This document shows, one piece after another, positions 41,159-49,594 of a DNA stretch of 64,000 nucleotides. The DNA is from Cellulomonas sp. Root485. GTDB lineage: Bacteria > Actinomycetota > Actinomycetes > Actinomycetales > Cellulomonadaceae. The first letter of the stretch is position 1; every line of letters starts with the position of its first letter. The DNA lies in contig NZ_LMFC01000004.1 of the NCBI RefSeq assembly GCF_001426705.1, forward strand, positions 186,001-250,000, given 5' to 3'. The notes beneath the pieces are model-generated. The model worked only from the letters and a program-made list of their open reading frames with translations, made no database searches and was not told where the DNA came from. A program made the translations under genes and the position numbers.

Positions 41159-42304
41159 ATGCGGTGTGCCTACTTCGACGCGGGGGTGTGCCGCTCCTGC
41201 ACCTGGATGGGGCGACCGCACGGCGAGCAGGTCGCCGACAAGGAGCGGCACTGCGCCAACCTGCTGGGCGAGCGCGACGACCTGGTGTGGCTGCCTCCGG
41301 TCACCGGCCTGGAGTCGGGGTACCGCAACAAGGCGAAGATGGTGGTCGGCGGGACGGTGGACCACCCCACGCTCGGGATCCTCGACGCCGGCGGCCGGGG
41401 CGTCGACCTGCAGGGGTGCGGACTGTACCCCGCGTCGCTCGCGGCGTGCTTCCCGGTCCTCGCGGCATTCGTCACCCGCGCGACCCTCACGCCGTACGAC
41501 GTCCCGGCGCGCACCGGCGAGCTGAAGAACCTGCTGGTCACGCAGTCCCCGGACGGCGAGCTCCTGCTCCGGTTCGTGCTCCGCTCGCAGGAGCCCGTCG
41601 CGCGGATCCGTAAGCACCTCCCGTGGCTGCTGGACGCCCTGCCGCAGCTGCGGGTGGTGTCGGTCAACCTCCTGCCCGACCACAAGGCGGTGCTCGAGGG
41701 CGACCGCGAGATCCTGCTGACGCCGACCGAGACCCTGCGGATGCGCGTCAACGGGATCGACCTGCACCTGCGGCCGCAGAGCTTCTTCCAGACGAACACC
41801 GAGGTCGCCGCCGCGCTGTACCGGCACGCGGCGTCGTGGGTGGAGGAGCTGGCGCCGAGCAGCGTGTGGGACCTGTACTGCGGGGTCGGCGGGTTCGCGC
41901 TGCACGTGGCCGCACCGGGCCGCGCGGTCGTGGGCATCGAGACGAGCGTCGAGGCGATCGCGAGCGCGACCCTGAGCGCCGCCGACCTGAGCGGCGTGCG
42001 GTTCGCGGCCGGTGACGCCACCGAGTTCGCCCTGGGCGCCCAGGCGCCCGACCTGGTGATCGTCAACCCGCCGCGGCGGGGGATCGGGGAGCAGCTCAGC
42101 CGCTGGCTGGAAGCGTCCGACGTGCGGCACGTCGTCTACTCCAGCTGCAACGCGGCCTCGCTCGCCCGCGACCTGGACGCCATGCCGTCCCTGCGCCCCC
42201 GGCGCGCGCAGGTGCTCGACATGTTCCCGCAGACGACCCACTACGAGGTGCTCACACTTCTGGAGCGCAGCAACCCTCTTGGACGGGCGTCCACAAGACG
42301 ATAG
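41159..42304 (+). CDS. rlmC: 23S rRNA (uracil-C5)-methyltransferase, RlmC/RumB type
   Basis: A 381-residue SAM-dependent enzyme that methylates uracil C5 (U747-type) in 23S rRNA. N-terminal cysteines (Cys3, CRSCTW and a later QGCGLYP) suit the [4Fe-4S] cluster of RlmC/RumB. The methyltransferase domain has VWDLYCGVGGFALHVA (motif I), IVNPPRRG (motif IV) and the catalytic Cys in VYSSCNAASLARDL. There is no TRAM domain, matching RlmC rather than RlmD. ATG 41159 directly precedes the first conserved Cys. It ends 8 bp before the monooxygenase gene. Confidence 0.93.
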   Translation: MRCAYFDAGVCRSCTWMGRPHGEQVADKERHCANLLGERDDLVWLPPVTGLESGYRNKAKMVVGGTVDHPTLGILDAGGRGVDLQGCGLYPASLAACFPVLAAFVTRATLTPYDVPARTGELKNLLVTQSPDGELLLRFVLRSQEPVARIRKHLPWLLDALPQLRVVSVNLLPDHKAVLEGDREILLTPTETLRMRVNGIDLHLRPQSFFQTNTEVAAALYRHAASWVEELAPSSVWDLYCGVGGFALHVAAPGRAVVGIETSVEAIASATLSAADLSGVRFAAGDATEFALGAQAPDLVIVNPPRRGIGEQLSRWLEASDVRHVVYSSCNAASLARDLDAMPSLRPRRAQVLDMFPQTTHYEVLTLLERSNPLGRASTRR

Positions 42305-42312
42305 GAAGAGGC

Positions 42313-43443
42313 ATGAGCACCTCTCCCGTCCTCGTCATCGGCGCCGGCCCCGCCGGCCTCGCGGTCGCCGCCTCCTTGAAGAAGCGGGGCGTGCCCGTCC
42401 TCGTGCTCGAGCGTGCCGACGACGTGGGCGCCTCCTGGCGCAAGCACTACGAGCGGCTCCACCTGCACACCACGCGCCGCTGGTCGGGACTTCCCGGGTT
42501 CCCGATCCCGCACCGCTTCGGCCGCTGGGTCGCGCGCGCGGACGTCGTCAACTACCTCGAGATGTACGCCGTGCACCACCGGCTCGACGTGCGCACGGGC
42601 GTCCAGGTGAAGCGCGTCGCGCGAGCGGGGTACGGCGGCTGGGTGGTCGAGACCGAGACGGGGGAGTCGTTCACCGGGTCGACCGTCGTCGTCGCGACGG
42701 GGTACAACCACACGCCCGTGCCGCCGCAGTGGCCGGGCGTCGAGGAGTTCCCCGGAGAGCTGGTGCACGCGTCGGCGTACCGGAACGCCGAGCCGTACCG
42801 CGGCAAGGACGTGCTCGTCGTCGGCGCGGGCAACACCGGGTCGGAGATCGCCGTCGACCTCACCGAGGGCGGGGCGTCGCGCGTGCGGCTCGCCATCCGT
42901 ACGGCGCCGCACATCGTCCGACGCTCGAACCTCGGCTGGCCCGCGCAGGGCACCGGCATCCTGGTGCGCCACCTGCCGGTACCCGTGGTGGACCGCATCG
43001 CGGCCGCCGTGGCCCGCGTCGAGGTGCCGGACCTCTCGTCGTACGGGCTGCCGCGACCCACCACCGGCCTGTACTCCCGCGTGCAGGAGGGCTCGGTCCC
43101 GCTGCAGGACGTCGGCCTGATCGCCGCGGTCCAGGCAGGGCTGGTCGAGCCGGTCGGGGCGGTGGAGTCGTTCGACGACGACGGTGCGGTGGTGCTCGCG
43201 GACGGCTCGCGGATCACACCGGACGTGATCATCGCGGCCACGGGGTACCGCCGCGGGCTGGAGCCGCTGGTGGGCGACCTCGACGTGCTCGACGAGCGGG
43301 GCCTGCCGCGCGTGCACGGACCGCGCACGTCCCACTCGGCGCCCGGCCTGTACTTCACCGGGTACACCAACCCGATCAGCGGCATGTTCCGCGAGCTGCG
43401 GATCGACGCGGAGCGGATCGCCCGGGCGATCAGTCGCGGCTGA
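42313..43443 (+). CDS. Flavin-containing monooxygenase-like NAD(P)/FAD oxidoreductase
   Basis: A 376-residue flavoenzyme. Two dinucleotide folds are visible: VIGAGPAGLAVAASL (FAD) and VVGAGNTGSEIAVDL (NADPH), separated by the FMO-type signature FPGELVHASAY (F-x-G-x3-H-x3-Y), with ATGY motifs before each second strand. It should oxygenate a soft nucleophile (N or S) or a ketone with NADPH and oxygen. ATG follows GGAAGAGGC. Its stop overlaps the convergent DoxX-like gene by 14 bp. Confidence 0.9.
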   Translation: MSTSPVLVIGAGPAGLAVAASLKKRGVPVLVLERADDVGASWRKHYERLHLHTTRRWSGLPGFPIPHRFGRWVARADVVNYLEMYAVHHRLDVRTGVQVKRVARAGYGGWVVETETGESFTGSTVVVATGYNHTPVPPQWPGVEEFPGELVHASAYRNAEPYRGKDVLVVGAGNTGSEIAVDLTEGGASRVRLAIRTAPHIVRRSNLGWPAQGTGILVRHLPVPVVDRIAAAVARVEVPDLSSYGLPRPTTGLYSRVQEGSVPLQDVGLIAAVQAGLVEPVGAVESFDDDGAVVLADGSRITPDVIIAATGYRRGLEPLVGDLDVLDERGLPRVHGPRTSHSAPGLYFTGYTNPISGMFRELRIDAERIARAISRG

Positions 43444-43846
43444 CCCGGCTCTCCCGCCAGGCCTTCCAGGCGCCCGTCGACCAGAGCGCCCAGACCACGA
43501 GCAGCGGCTGGAAGACCAGCCGGATGGCGCGCGCCCGGTCCGAGTCCAGCCCGAACGCGTCCGTGCGGGTGACCAGCTGCGAGATGTTGCCGGGGAAGAT
43601 CGCGACGAAGAACGCGGCGACGACCCAGCCGACGGCCACCCGCTGCTTCGGCAGTGCCACGAGCGCGCCGCCGAGGGCCAGCTCGACGAGGCCCGACCCG
43701 ACGACGACGGTGTCCGTGTCGACGGGGACCCAGGGCGGTACCTGCGCCGCGAACTCCTCTCGCGCGAAGGTGAGGTGGCTGGTGCCGGCGAGGAGCAGCA
43801 CCGAGCCGAGGGCGATCCGGCCGATGGTCCGTGCGGGGGAGGTCAT
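43430..43846 (-). CDS. DoxX-like integral membrane protein
   Basis: A 138-residue protein with four hydrophobic helices (GRIALGSVLLLAGTSHLTF, VVVGSGLVELALGGALVAL, VAVGWVVAAFFVAIFPGN, FQPLLVVWALWSTGAW). The small size and the HLTFA and FPGNISQ segments fit the DoxX/DoxD-like family, thought to work with quinones or sulfur oxidation at the membrane, but unproven. ATG 43846 is the start. It follows the DHFR-like gene on the same strand by 26 bp. Confidence 0.87.
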   Translation of the reverse strand: MTSPARTIGRIALGSVLLLAGTSHLTFAREEFAAQVPPWVPVDTDTVVVGSGLVELALGGALVALPKQRVAVGWVVAAFFVAIFPGNISQLVTRTDAFGLDSDRARAIRLVFQPLLVVWALWSTGAWKAWRESRVSRD

Positions 43847-43872
43847 GCGGCCAGCGTCTCCCACGGGAGCCG

Positions 43873-44463
43873 TCACCGCACGACGCGGAAGGTCAGGTGC
43901 GTCGCCTCGTCGGTCGCGACGACCCCGGTCCGGACCAGCTCGGTGTGCTGGTCGCCGCCGACGTCGAGCAGTCGCGCGCCACGGTGCAGGAGCACGGGAA
44001 CCAGGTTGAGGGTGACCTCGTCGACCACGCCCGCGCCGATGGCCTGCCGCACGGTCTCGGCGCCGCCCATGACCAGCACGTCCCGGTCCCCGGCGGCCGC
44101 CACGGCCTGGGCCACCGCGCTCGCGACGCCGTCCGTGACGAAGGTGAACGTCGCGCTCGTCATCGGGCGGGGCTCGTGCTCCCGGTGGGTCACGACGAAC
44201 GTCGGCACCGGGAACGGGGTGTCGCCCCAGAGGCCCACGCCGATGTCGTAGGTCCTGCGCCCGACGACGACGGCCCCGGTGCGTGCGAACAGGTCCGCGG
44301 AGACCGCGGCGTCCTCGGCCCCCGGCGCCGCACCGTCCGCGTCGGGGAACAGCCACCGGTGCAGCCGCTCACCCCCGACGCCCATGGGGTCCTGCTCCGA
44401 CACGTCCGGCCCGGAGCTGAACCCGTCGAGCGACACCGACGTACTGACGCGCACGATTCCCAT
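43873..44463 (-). CDS. RibD C-terminal-like dihydrofolate reductase family protein
   Basis: A 196-residue reductase of the DHFR/RibD_C superfamily (VRVSTSVSLDGFSSGPDV start, GAVVVGRRTYDIGVGLWGD, VLVMGGAETVRQAIGAGVVDEVTLNLVPVLL). The NADPH loop VMGGAE is intact. Actinobacteria carry many such paralogues of unknown substrate. ATG 44463 fits the core; an earlier in-frame ATG exists 33 bp upstream. It is divergent from the ArsR gene with a 93-bp gap. Confidence 0.88.
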   Translation of the reverse strand: MGIVRVSTSVSLDGFSSGPDVSEQDPMGVGGERLHRWLFPDADGAAPGAEDAAVSADLFARTGAVVVGRRTYDIGVGLWGDTPFPVPTFVVTHREHEPRPMTSATFTFVTDGVASAVAQAVAAAGDRDVLVMGGAETVRQAIGAGVVDEVTLNLVPVLLHRGARLLDVGGDQHTELVRTGVVATDEATHLTFRVVR

Positions 44464-44496
44464 GCCGCCCACGCTAGGACCGACCTCCGACATCTG

Positions 44497-44547
44497 TTGA
44501 CGGTCCTCGATGCAGGGCGTACGTTGAAGGCGTTCCTTAATTAAGGA
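44497..44547 (+). promoter_or_regulatory. ArsR promoter and operator
   Basis: TTGACG (44497-44502), a 17-bp spacer and TACGTT (44520-44525) form a good promoter. TCCTTAATTAAGGA (44534-44547), a perfect 14-bp palindrome and the only AT-rich dyad nearby, sits just after the expected start site and includes the AAGGAG ribosome site of the ArsR gene. Binding there would repress both transcription and translation. Confidence 0.7.
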
Positions 44548-44556
44548 GTTGCTGAA

Positions 44557-44901
44557 ATGCCAGCTCGGGACGCGTTGAGCGTGGTCTTCGCCGCGCTCGC
44601 CGACCCCACGAGGCGCGCGATCCTCACGCACCTCCAGCAGGGCCCCGCGACCGCCGGTGACGTGGCCGCACCGTTCGCCGTGAGCCGGTCGGCGATCTCC
44701 CAGCACCTCAAGGTGCTCGAGGACGCCGGCCTGATCGAGCGGACCGTGACCGCGCAGTGGCGCACGTGCGTGCTGCGCACCGAGCCGCTCGACGAGGTCG
44801 CGACGTGGGTGGACAGCCACCGACGCCTGTGGGACGAGCGGTTCGACCTGCTGGACCAGCGACTGCAGCTGCTCCGCGAGACACCAGGAGAGGCACCATG
44901 A
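44557..44901 (+). CDS. ArsR family winged-helix regulator
   Basis: A 114-residue repressor: ALADPTRRAILTHLQQGPATAGDVA and FAVSRSAISQHLKVLEDAGLIERT are the classic ArsR helix-turn-helix and wing. The Cys-pair metal site is absent; this is the SdpR-like type that controls an adjacent SRPBCC gene. A perfect palindrome overlaps its leader. The stop overlaps the SRPBCC start by 4 bp. Confidence 0.93.
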   Translation: MPARDALSVVFAALADPTRRAILTHLQQGPATAGDVAAPFAVSRSAISQHLKVLEDAGLIERTVTAQWRTCVLRTEPLDEVATWVDSHRRLWDERFDLLDQRLQLLRETPGEAP

Positions 44902-45341
44902 GCGAGACCGACCAGAAGACGTTCACCATCACGCGCATCTTCGACGCCCCGCGGGCCGCGATCTGGCACGCGTGGACCGACCCCGACGAGGCCGCCGCCT
45001 GGTGGCACCCGGAGGGAGTCGTCACCCCTCGGGACTCGGTCGAGCTCGACGTCCGACCCGGGGGCTCGTACCGGTACACGATGATCGACCCCAAGGGCGG
45101 GAAGTACCCCACGGGCGGCGTCTACCGCGAGGTCGTCGAGCCCGAGCGGCTGGTGTTCACGTGGGCCGACCCGGGCGACCCGCAGGACGGGGCGCCGGTC
45201 GTCACGGTGACCCTGGAGGACCTGGGGGAGCGGACGCGGATGGTCTTCCACGTGGACGGCGTCGGCGGGCAGCCCGGCGACGAGAGCGTCTACGACGGCT
45301 GGGACTCGGCGTTCGACGTCCTCACGCGGCACCTCCCGTAG
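44898..45341 (+). CDS. SRPBCC (AHSA1-like) domain protein
   Basis: A 147-residue START-like protein (FTITRIFDAPRAAIWHAWTDPDEAAAWWHPEG, then YREVVEPERLVFTW and DGWDSAFDVLTRHL), a hydrophobic-ligand pocket fold. ArsR-SRPBCC pairs are common in actinobacteria; the ligand is unknown. ATG 44898 overlaps the ArsR stop. The 3' end overlaps the convergent DUF998 gene by 20 bp. Confidence 0.92.
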   Translation: MSETDQKTFTITRIFDAPRAAIWHAWTDPDEAAAWWHPEGVVTPRDSVELDVRPGGSYRYTMIDPKGGKYPTGGVYREVVEPERLVFTWADPGDPQDGAPVVTVTLEDLGERTRMVFHVDGVGGQPGDESVYDGWDSAFDVLTRHLP

Positions 45342-45897
45342 CGCGACGCAGGGCGACGACGACCGCGAGGGGCCACAGCGCCTGGGCACCGGCGACGGCC
45401 CGCTCGGAGAGCCCGGTCAGGTCGCCGTCGCCCTGCAGCTCGACGACGAACCCGCCGAGCAGCCCCGTGAGCACCACCGACGCGCCGACGGTGACGGCCG
45501 GCCGGAGGATGCCGGTCGCACCGCGGCGTGCGGCCAGCGCGGGCCAGAGCGCCAGCGCGCCGAACCCGATCCCGGCGGCGACGCCGTGCGCCTGCGGGGC
45601 GGCGTCGGACGGGAAGAGCGCGACCGCGAGGGTGGCGGCCCCGCCGATCGCGTGCAGCACCCGCGCGCGGCGCGGTACCGGCCGCAGCCCGGCCGCCGTC
45701 ACCATGTGCGCGACGCCGGTGATCGCCAGGCCGGCCGTCATGATCCACGGGTCCGTCGCCGTCGAGGTCGCGAGCGCGCTGATCGTCTCCTGCACCGGGT
45801 CGAACGACGGCTGCCGGGACGCGGCGAGGGTCCAGCCGCCGATCATGGCGACGGGCGCGGCGATCGCGGACGCGAGGGCCCAGCGGGGGACTGTCAT
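45322..45897 (-). CDS. DUF998 family membrane protein
   Basis: A 191-residue protein with about six hydrophobic helices (ALASAIAAPVAMIGGWTLA, WIMTAGLAITGVAHMVTA, AIGGAATLAVALF, GIGFGALALWPALA and others), matching DUF998, an integral membrane family of unknown role. The SFDPVQETISAL loop after helix 1 is characteristic. ATG 45897 starts just before the first helix. Its 3' end lies inside the SRPBCC gene. Confidence 0.87.
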   Translation of the reverse strand: MTVPRWALASAIAAPVAMIGGWTLAASRQPSFDPVQETISALATSTATDPWIMTAGLAITGVAHMVTAAGLRPVPRRARVLHAIGGAATLAVALFPSDAAPQAHGVAAGIGFGALALWPALAARRGATGILRPAVTVGASVVLTGLLGGFVVELQGDGDLTGLSERAVAGAQALWPLAVVVALRRATGGAA

Positions 45898-45920
45898 GAG
45901 GGCTGCCTTCTGACGGGGAC

Positions 45921-46736
45921 GTGTCGGAGACTGGGTTCGTGACCGACCACCCCGACGGATGGGTGCTGTCCTTCGAGGACCACTTCGACGGCCCCGACCT
46001 CGATCCTGCCGTGTGGCTGCCGCACTACCTGCCCGCGTGGAGCTCTCGCGCGCAGACGGCGGCGTCCTACGAGCTGCGCGACTCCTGCCTGCACCTGCGC
46101 ATCCCGCCCGACCAGGGGCTCTGGTGCGGAGACGACCACGTGCCGCCGATGCGCGTGTCGGGCATCCAGTCGGGCAACTTCTCCGGCCCGGTCGGCAGCA
46201 CCCTGGGCCAACAGCCGTACCGCGACGGCGTCCGCGTCCGCGAGGCGCAGGAGGAGTTCTGGGGCTGGACGCCGTCGGGCGGGTACATCGAGCTGCGGGC
46301 GCGTGCCGTGGTCACGCCGCGGTCCATGGTCGCGTTCTGGATGGTGGGGCTGGAGGACGAGCCCGACCGCTGCGCGGAGATCTGCGTGACCGAGATGTTC
46401 GGCGACGCCGTCGAGCGCGGGTCGGCGGCCGTGGGCACGGGGCTGCACGCGTTCCGGGACCCGGCGGTCGTCGAGGACTTCGAGGCGGTCCGGCTGCCGC
46501 TCGACATCGCGGCGTTCCACACGTACGCGCTCGACTGGTCGGCGCGGGAGGCGACTTTCCTCGTCGACGGCGCCGTGGTCCGCCGCTGCGCCGCGCCGCC
46601 GACGTACCCGATGCAGATGATGCTCGCGGTCTTCGACTTCCCCGAGAGGTCCGTCGGAGACGACGCCGACGCGGTTCCCGAGCTCGTCGTCGACAGCCTG
46701 CGGGGCTACGAGCGCCGCCGTTCGGATGGATTCTGA
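45921..46736 (+). CDS. GH16-like glycoside hydrolase, non-secreted
   Basis: A 271-residue beta-jelly-roll protein. The opening LSFEDHFDGPDLDPAVWLPHY, the substrate strand GYIELRARAV and the end AFHTYALDWSAREATFLVDG fit family 16 glucanases/galactanases. The catalytic strand reads AEICVTEMFG, so the usual E-I-D-x-x-E has Cys in place of Asp, though both Glu positions remain. No signal peptide is present, which is odd for this family. GTG 45921 is the longest start; GTG 45939 with GGAG upstream is possible. Activity may be altered or absent. Confidence 0.8.
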   Translation: MSETGFVTDHPDGWVLSFEDHFDGPDLDPAVWLPHYLPAWSSRAQTAASYELRDSCLHLRIPPDQGLWCGDDHVPPMRVSGIQSGNFSGPVGSTLGQQPYRDGVRVREAQEEFWGWTPSGGYIELRARAVVTPRSMVAFWMVGLEDEPDRCAEICVTEMFGDAVERGSAAVGTGLHAFRDPAVVEDFEAVRLPLDIAAFHTYALDWSAREATFLVDGAVVRRCAAPPTYPMQMMLAVFDFPERSVGDDADAVPELVVDSLRGYERRRSDGF

Positions 46737-46836
46737 ACTCGTCGCGCACACGCGCCCCAAACGGCCTCCCGACCGCGATCCCGCACGGTATAACCGACGC
46801 GCCGCCATCTCCGCCCAACCCCGAGGACACCGACGC

Positions 46837-47352
46837 ATGCTGATCTTCTGGGTGATCGCCGGGGTGGCGCTGCTGCTCCTGGTCCTCACCGTCGTCCTCG
46901 GTGACTTCCTCGACGGGGTCATCGACGCGATCGACGTCACGGGCGGCTGGCTGTCGTCGACGGTCGTGCTGTCGTTCCTGGCCACGTTCGGCATCGTCGG
47001 CGGTCTGCTGCTGGCGACGACCGACGCGAGCGTGCTGCTCGCCACCGTCGCCGGTGTCGTGGCGGGTGCCGTGGTCGGTGCCGGGGCCGGTGTCGCCACG
47101 CGCGCCCTGACCAACGGTCCGACGGCCCACCAGATCACCAGCAGCGACTACGTCGGCCAGTCCGCCACGGTCACCACCTCGATCCCGTCCGACGGGCTCG
47201 GCCAGATCTCGCTCGTCGTCGCCGGTCAGAGCACCGCGCTCGCGGCCCGCGCCGACTCTCCCGTGCCCACCGGTGCGGGCGTGACGGTCGTCGCCAACCT
47301 CGGTCCCGGCGTCGTCAAGGTCGCCACCACCACCACGTCCCAGTCTCTCTAG
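46837..47352 (+). CDS. NfeD-like membrane protein partner of flotillin
   Basis: A 171-residue protein with an N-terminal transmembrane helix (FWVIAGVALLLLVLTVVLG), a second hydrophobic segment (VVLSFLATFGIVGGLLLA), a third glycine-rich span, and a C-terminal OB-like beta domain (DYVGQSATVTTSIPSDGLGQISLV). This is the short NfeD/YuaF layout that pairs with flotillins in membrane microdomains. ATG 46837 follows GAGGACACC. It is followed 9 bp later by the flotillin gene. Confidence 0.83.
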   Translation: MLIFWVIAGVALLLLVLTVVLGDFLDGVIDAIDVTGGWLSSTVVLSFLATFGIVGGLLLATTDASVLLATVAGVVAGAVVGAGAGVATRALTNGPTAHQITSSDYVGQSATVTTSIPSDGLGQISLVVAGQSTALAARADSPVPTGAGVTVVANLGPGVVKVATTTTSQSL

Positions 47353-47361
47353 GAGCTCTCC

Positions 47362-48768
47362 GTGCCCGAATCCTGGCTGCCCGTCGCGGGCGTCGCCGGT
47401 CTCGTCCTGGTCGTCCTGCTCGTCGGCATGGCGATCGCCAAGCGGTACCGCGTGGCCCTGCCCAACGAGGCGTTCATCGTCACCGGCCGCAAGGGCAAGA
47501 CGTCGAACGACCTGTCGGGGCAGAAGGTGGTGACCGGCGGCGGCGTGTTCGTCCTGCCGTTCGTCCAGCAGCTGTCGGTGCTCGACATGTCGTCCCGGCG
47601 GATCACGGTCGAGGTCAACGGGGCGCCGTCGTCGCAGGGCATCGCGCTGAACGTGTCCGGCGTCGCGATCGTCAAGGTGCACAACGAGGACGTCTCCATC
47701 CGCGCGGCCGCCCAGCGGTTCGGCAGCCAGCAGGAGGAGATCGACAGCTTCACGACGAACCAGCTCTCCGGTGCACTGCGCGCCATCGTGGGCAACCTGA
47801 CCGTGGAGCAGGTCATCCGGGACCGCGAGTCGTTCTCCCAGCAGGTGCTCGAGTCCGTCACCGGGTCGCTCAGCGCGCAGGGGCTGAGCCTCGACGCGTT
47901 CACCATCCAGGAGGTCGGCGACCACGGCGGTGGCTCGTACATCCTCGACATGGGCCGCGCGTCGGCCGCCGCGATCCGCCGCGAGGCCGAGATCGCCGAG
48001 GCCGAGGCCCGTCGGCTCTCCGAGGAGAAGCGGATCCACTCCGAGACGGAGGTGGCCAACTACCAGCGGGCGCTCGACCTGCGGCAGGCGGAGATCCTCG
48101 CTGAGACCGACCGCGCGAAGGCACTGTCTGCATCGGCCGGCCCGCTCGAGGCCGCCGCCCGCCAGCAGGAGATCCTCGCGCAGGAGGAGCTCGTCGCGGA
48201 GCGGCAGGCCGCGCTGACCGAGCGTCAGCTCGACACCACCGTGCGCCGCCCCGCGGACGCCGAGCGGTACCGCCTCGAGCAGCAGGCCGAGGCGCAGCGT
48301 GTCACCGCCGTCAAGGCCGCCGAGGCGTCCAAGGCGGAGAACGAGCTCCGCGGCGCCGGTGAGCTGGCGCTCCGGTCGGCGCAGGCGCGGGCCACCGAGC
48401 TCGAGGGTGCGGCGCAGGCTGCTGCTGTCCTCGCCCGCGGCAAGGCCGACGCGGAGGCGCTGCAGAAGCGGGCCGAGGCGTACAAGGAGTTCAACCAGGC
48501 GGCGGTGTTCGACCGCCTGCTGGAGACGCTCCCGGAGATCGCGAAGCAGCTCGCCGCGCCCATGGCCAGCATCGACACCCTCACGGTCGTCTCGACCGAC
48601 GGGGCGTCGGCGCTGCCCAAGGCGGTCGCGGGGAACTTCCTGCAGCTCCAGGAGCTGATCAAGTCGACCACCGGGCTGGACCTGACGCAGATCGTGCACC
48701 AGCTGACGGACTCGTCCACGCTGGTCGTCCCGACGACGACGAACGGGTCGCCGGCCTCGACGGTCTGA
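47362..48768 (+). CDS. Flotillin-like SPFH membrane protein
   Basis: A 468-residue protein with one N-terminal helix (VAGLVLVVLLVGMAIA), an SPFH/band-7 domain (residues about 35-215: RYRVALPNEAFIVTG, QQLSVLDMSSRRITVEVNG, VRDRESF-type segment) and a long Glu/Ala/Arg coiled-coil with EAE repeats to about residue 400. It scaffolds lipid-raft-like domains. GTG 47362 follows AGGAGCTCTCC. With the NfeD-like gene it forms the floTA/yuaF-type pair; the energy-stress genes follow. Confidence 0.92.
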   Translation: MPESWLPVAGVAGLVLVVLLVGMAIAKRYRVALPNEAFIVTGRKGKTSNDLSGQKVVTGGGVFVLPFVQQLSVLDMSSRRITVEVNGAPSSQGIALNVSGVAIVKVHNEDVSIRAAAQRFGSQQEEIDSFTTNQLSGALRAIVGNLTVEQVIRDRESFSQQVLESVTGSLSAQGLSLDAFTIQEVGDHGGGSYILDMGRASAAAIRREAEIAEAEARRLSEEKRIHSETEVANYQRALDLRQAEILAETDRAKALSASAGPLEAAARQQEILAQEELVAERQAALTERQLDTTVRRPADAERYRLEQQAEAQRVTAVKAAEASKAENELRGAGELALRSAQARATELEGAAQAAAVLARGKADAEALQKRAEAYKEFNQAAVFDRLLETLPEIAKQLAAPMASIDTLTVVSTDGASALPKAVAGNFLQLQELIKSTTGLDLTQIVHQLTDSSTLVVPTTTNGSPASTV

Positions 48769-48772
48769 CGCT

Positions 48773-48778
48773 TACCCT
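48773..48778 (+). promoter_or_regulatory. Leaderless -10 element of rsbQ
   Basis: TACCCT lies 6 nt before the rsbQ ATG at 48785 and 5 bp after the flotillin stop, so rsbQ probably has its own start site besides any read-through. Confidence 0.45.
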
Positions 48779-48784
48779 CGTGCC

Positions 48785-49594
48785 ATGACCGTGCTCACCC
48801 GGAACAACGTCGTCCTCTCGGGCGTCCCCGGCGCGCCGGCCATGGTGTTCGCGCACGGGTTCGGGTGCGACCAGAGCATGTGGCGGTTCGTCGCGCCGGC
48901 GTTCGAGGCGACCCACCGGGTCGTCCTCTTCGACCACGCCGGTGCGGGTGGCTCCGACCTGAGCGCCTACGACGCGCAGCGGTACGGCTCCCTGGACGGG
49001 TACGCGGACGACGTGGTGCAGCTCCTGGACGCCCTCGACGTGGGCCCCGTGGTGTTCGTCGGCCACTCCGTGAGCGCGATGATCGGCGTCCTCGCGGCGG
49101 GGCGCCGGCCGGAGCTGTTCGACCGGCTGGTGCTCGTCGGACCCAGCCCCCGGTACGTCGACGACGGCGACTACCGCGGCGGGTTCGGCGCGGCGGAGAT
49201 CGACGAGCTGCTCGCGACCATGGACGACAACTACCTGGGCTGGTCCGCGTTCATCGCGCCCGTGATCATGGGCAACGCGGACCGGCCGGAGCTCGGCGCG
49301 GAGCTGACCAACTCGTTCTGCCGCACGGACCCCGCGATCGCCCGGCGGTTCGCCCGGGCCACGTTCCTCGCGGACAACCGGGCGGACCTCGCGGGCGTCA
49401 CCACGCCCGCGCTGGTGCTCCAGTGCCGCGAGGACGTCATCGCGCCCCCGGAGGTCGGCCGGTACGTGCACGAGCACCTTGCCGGCAGCGAGCTGGTGCT
49501 CCTGGATGCCGTCGGGCACTGCCCCAACCTCAGCGCACCGGATCAGGTCGTCGAGGCCATCACCGCGTACCTGTCCCGTGTCCCCTCCCGATAG
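48785..49594 (+). CDS. rsbQ: RsbQ-like alpha/beta hydrolase
   Basis: A 269-residue hydrolase closely resembling Bacillus RsbQ: FAHGFGCDQSMWRFVAPAF at the oxyanion loop, VFVGHSVSAMIGVLAAGRRPELF with nucleophile Ser in GHSVS, LVGPSPRYVDD, SFCRTDPAIARRFARATF, LQCREDVIAP (Asp) and VGHCPNLSAPD (His). RsbQ makes or binds a hydrophobic signal required by the phosphatase RsbP in the energy-stress branch of the general stress response. The phosphatase gene overlaps its 3' end by 17 bp, as expected. Confidence 0.93.
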   Translation: MTVLTRNNVVLSGVPGAPAMVFAHGFGCDQSMWRFVAPAFEATHRVVLFDHAGAGGSDLSAYDAQRYGSLDGYADDVVQLLDALDVGPVVFVGHSVSAMIGVLAAGRRPELFDRLVLVGPSPRYVDDGDYRGGFGAAEIDELLATMDDNYLGWSAFIAPVIMGNADRPELGAELTNSFCRTDPAIARRFARATFLADNRADLAGVTTPALVLQCREDVIAPPEVGRYVHEHLAGSELVLLDAVGHCPNLSAPDQVVEAITAYLSRVPSR

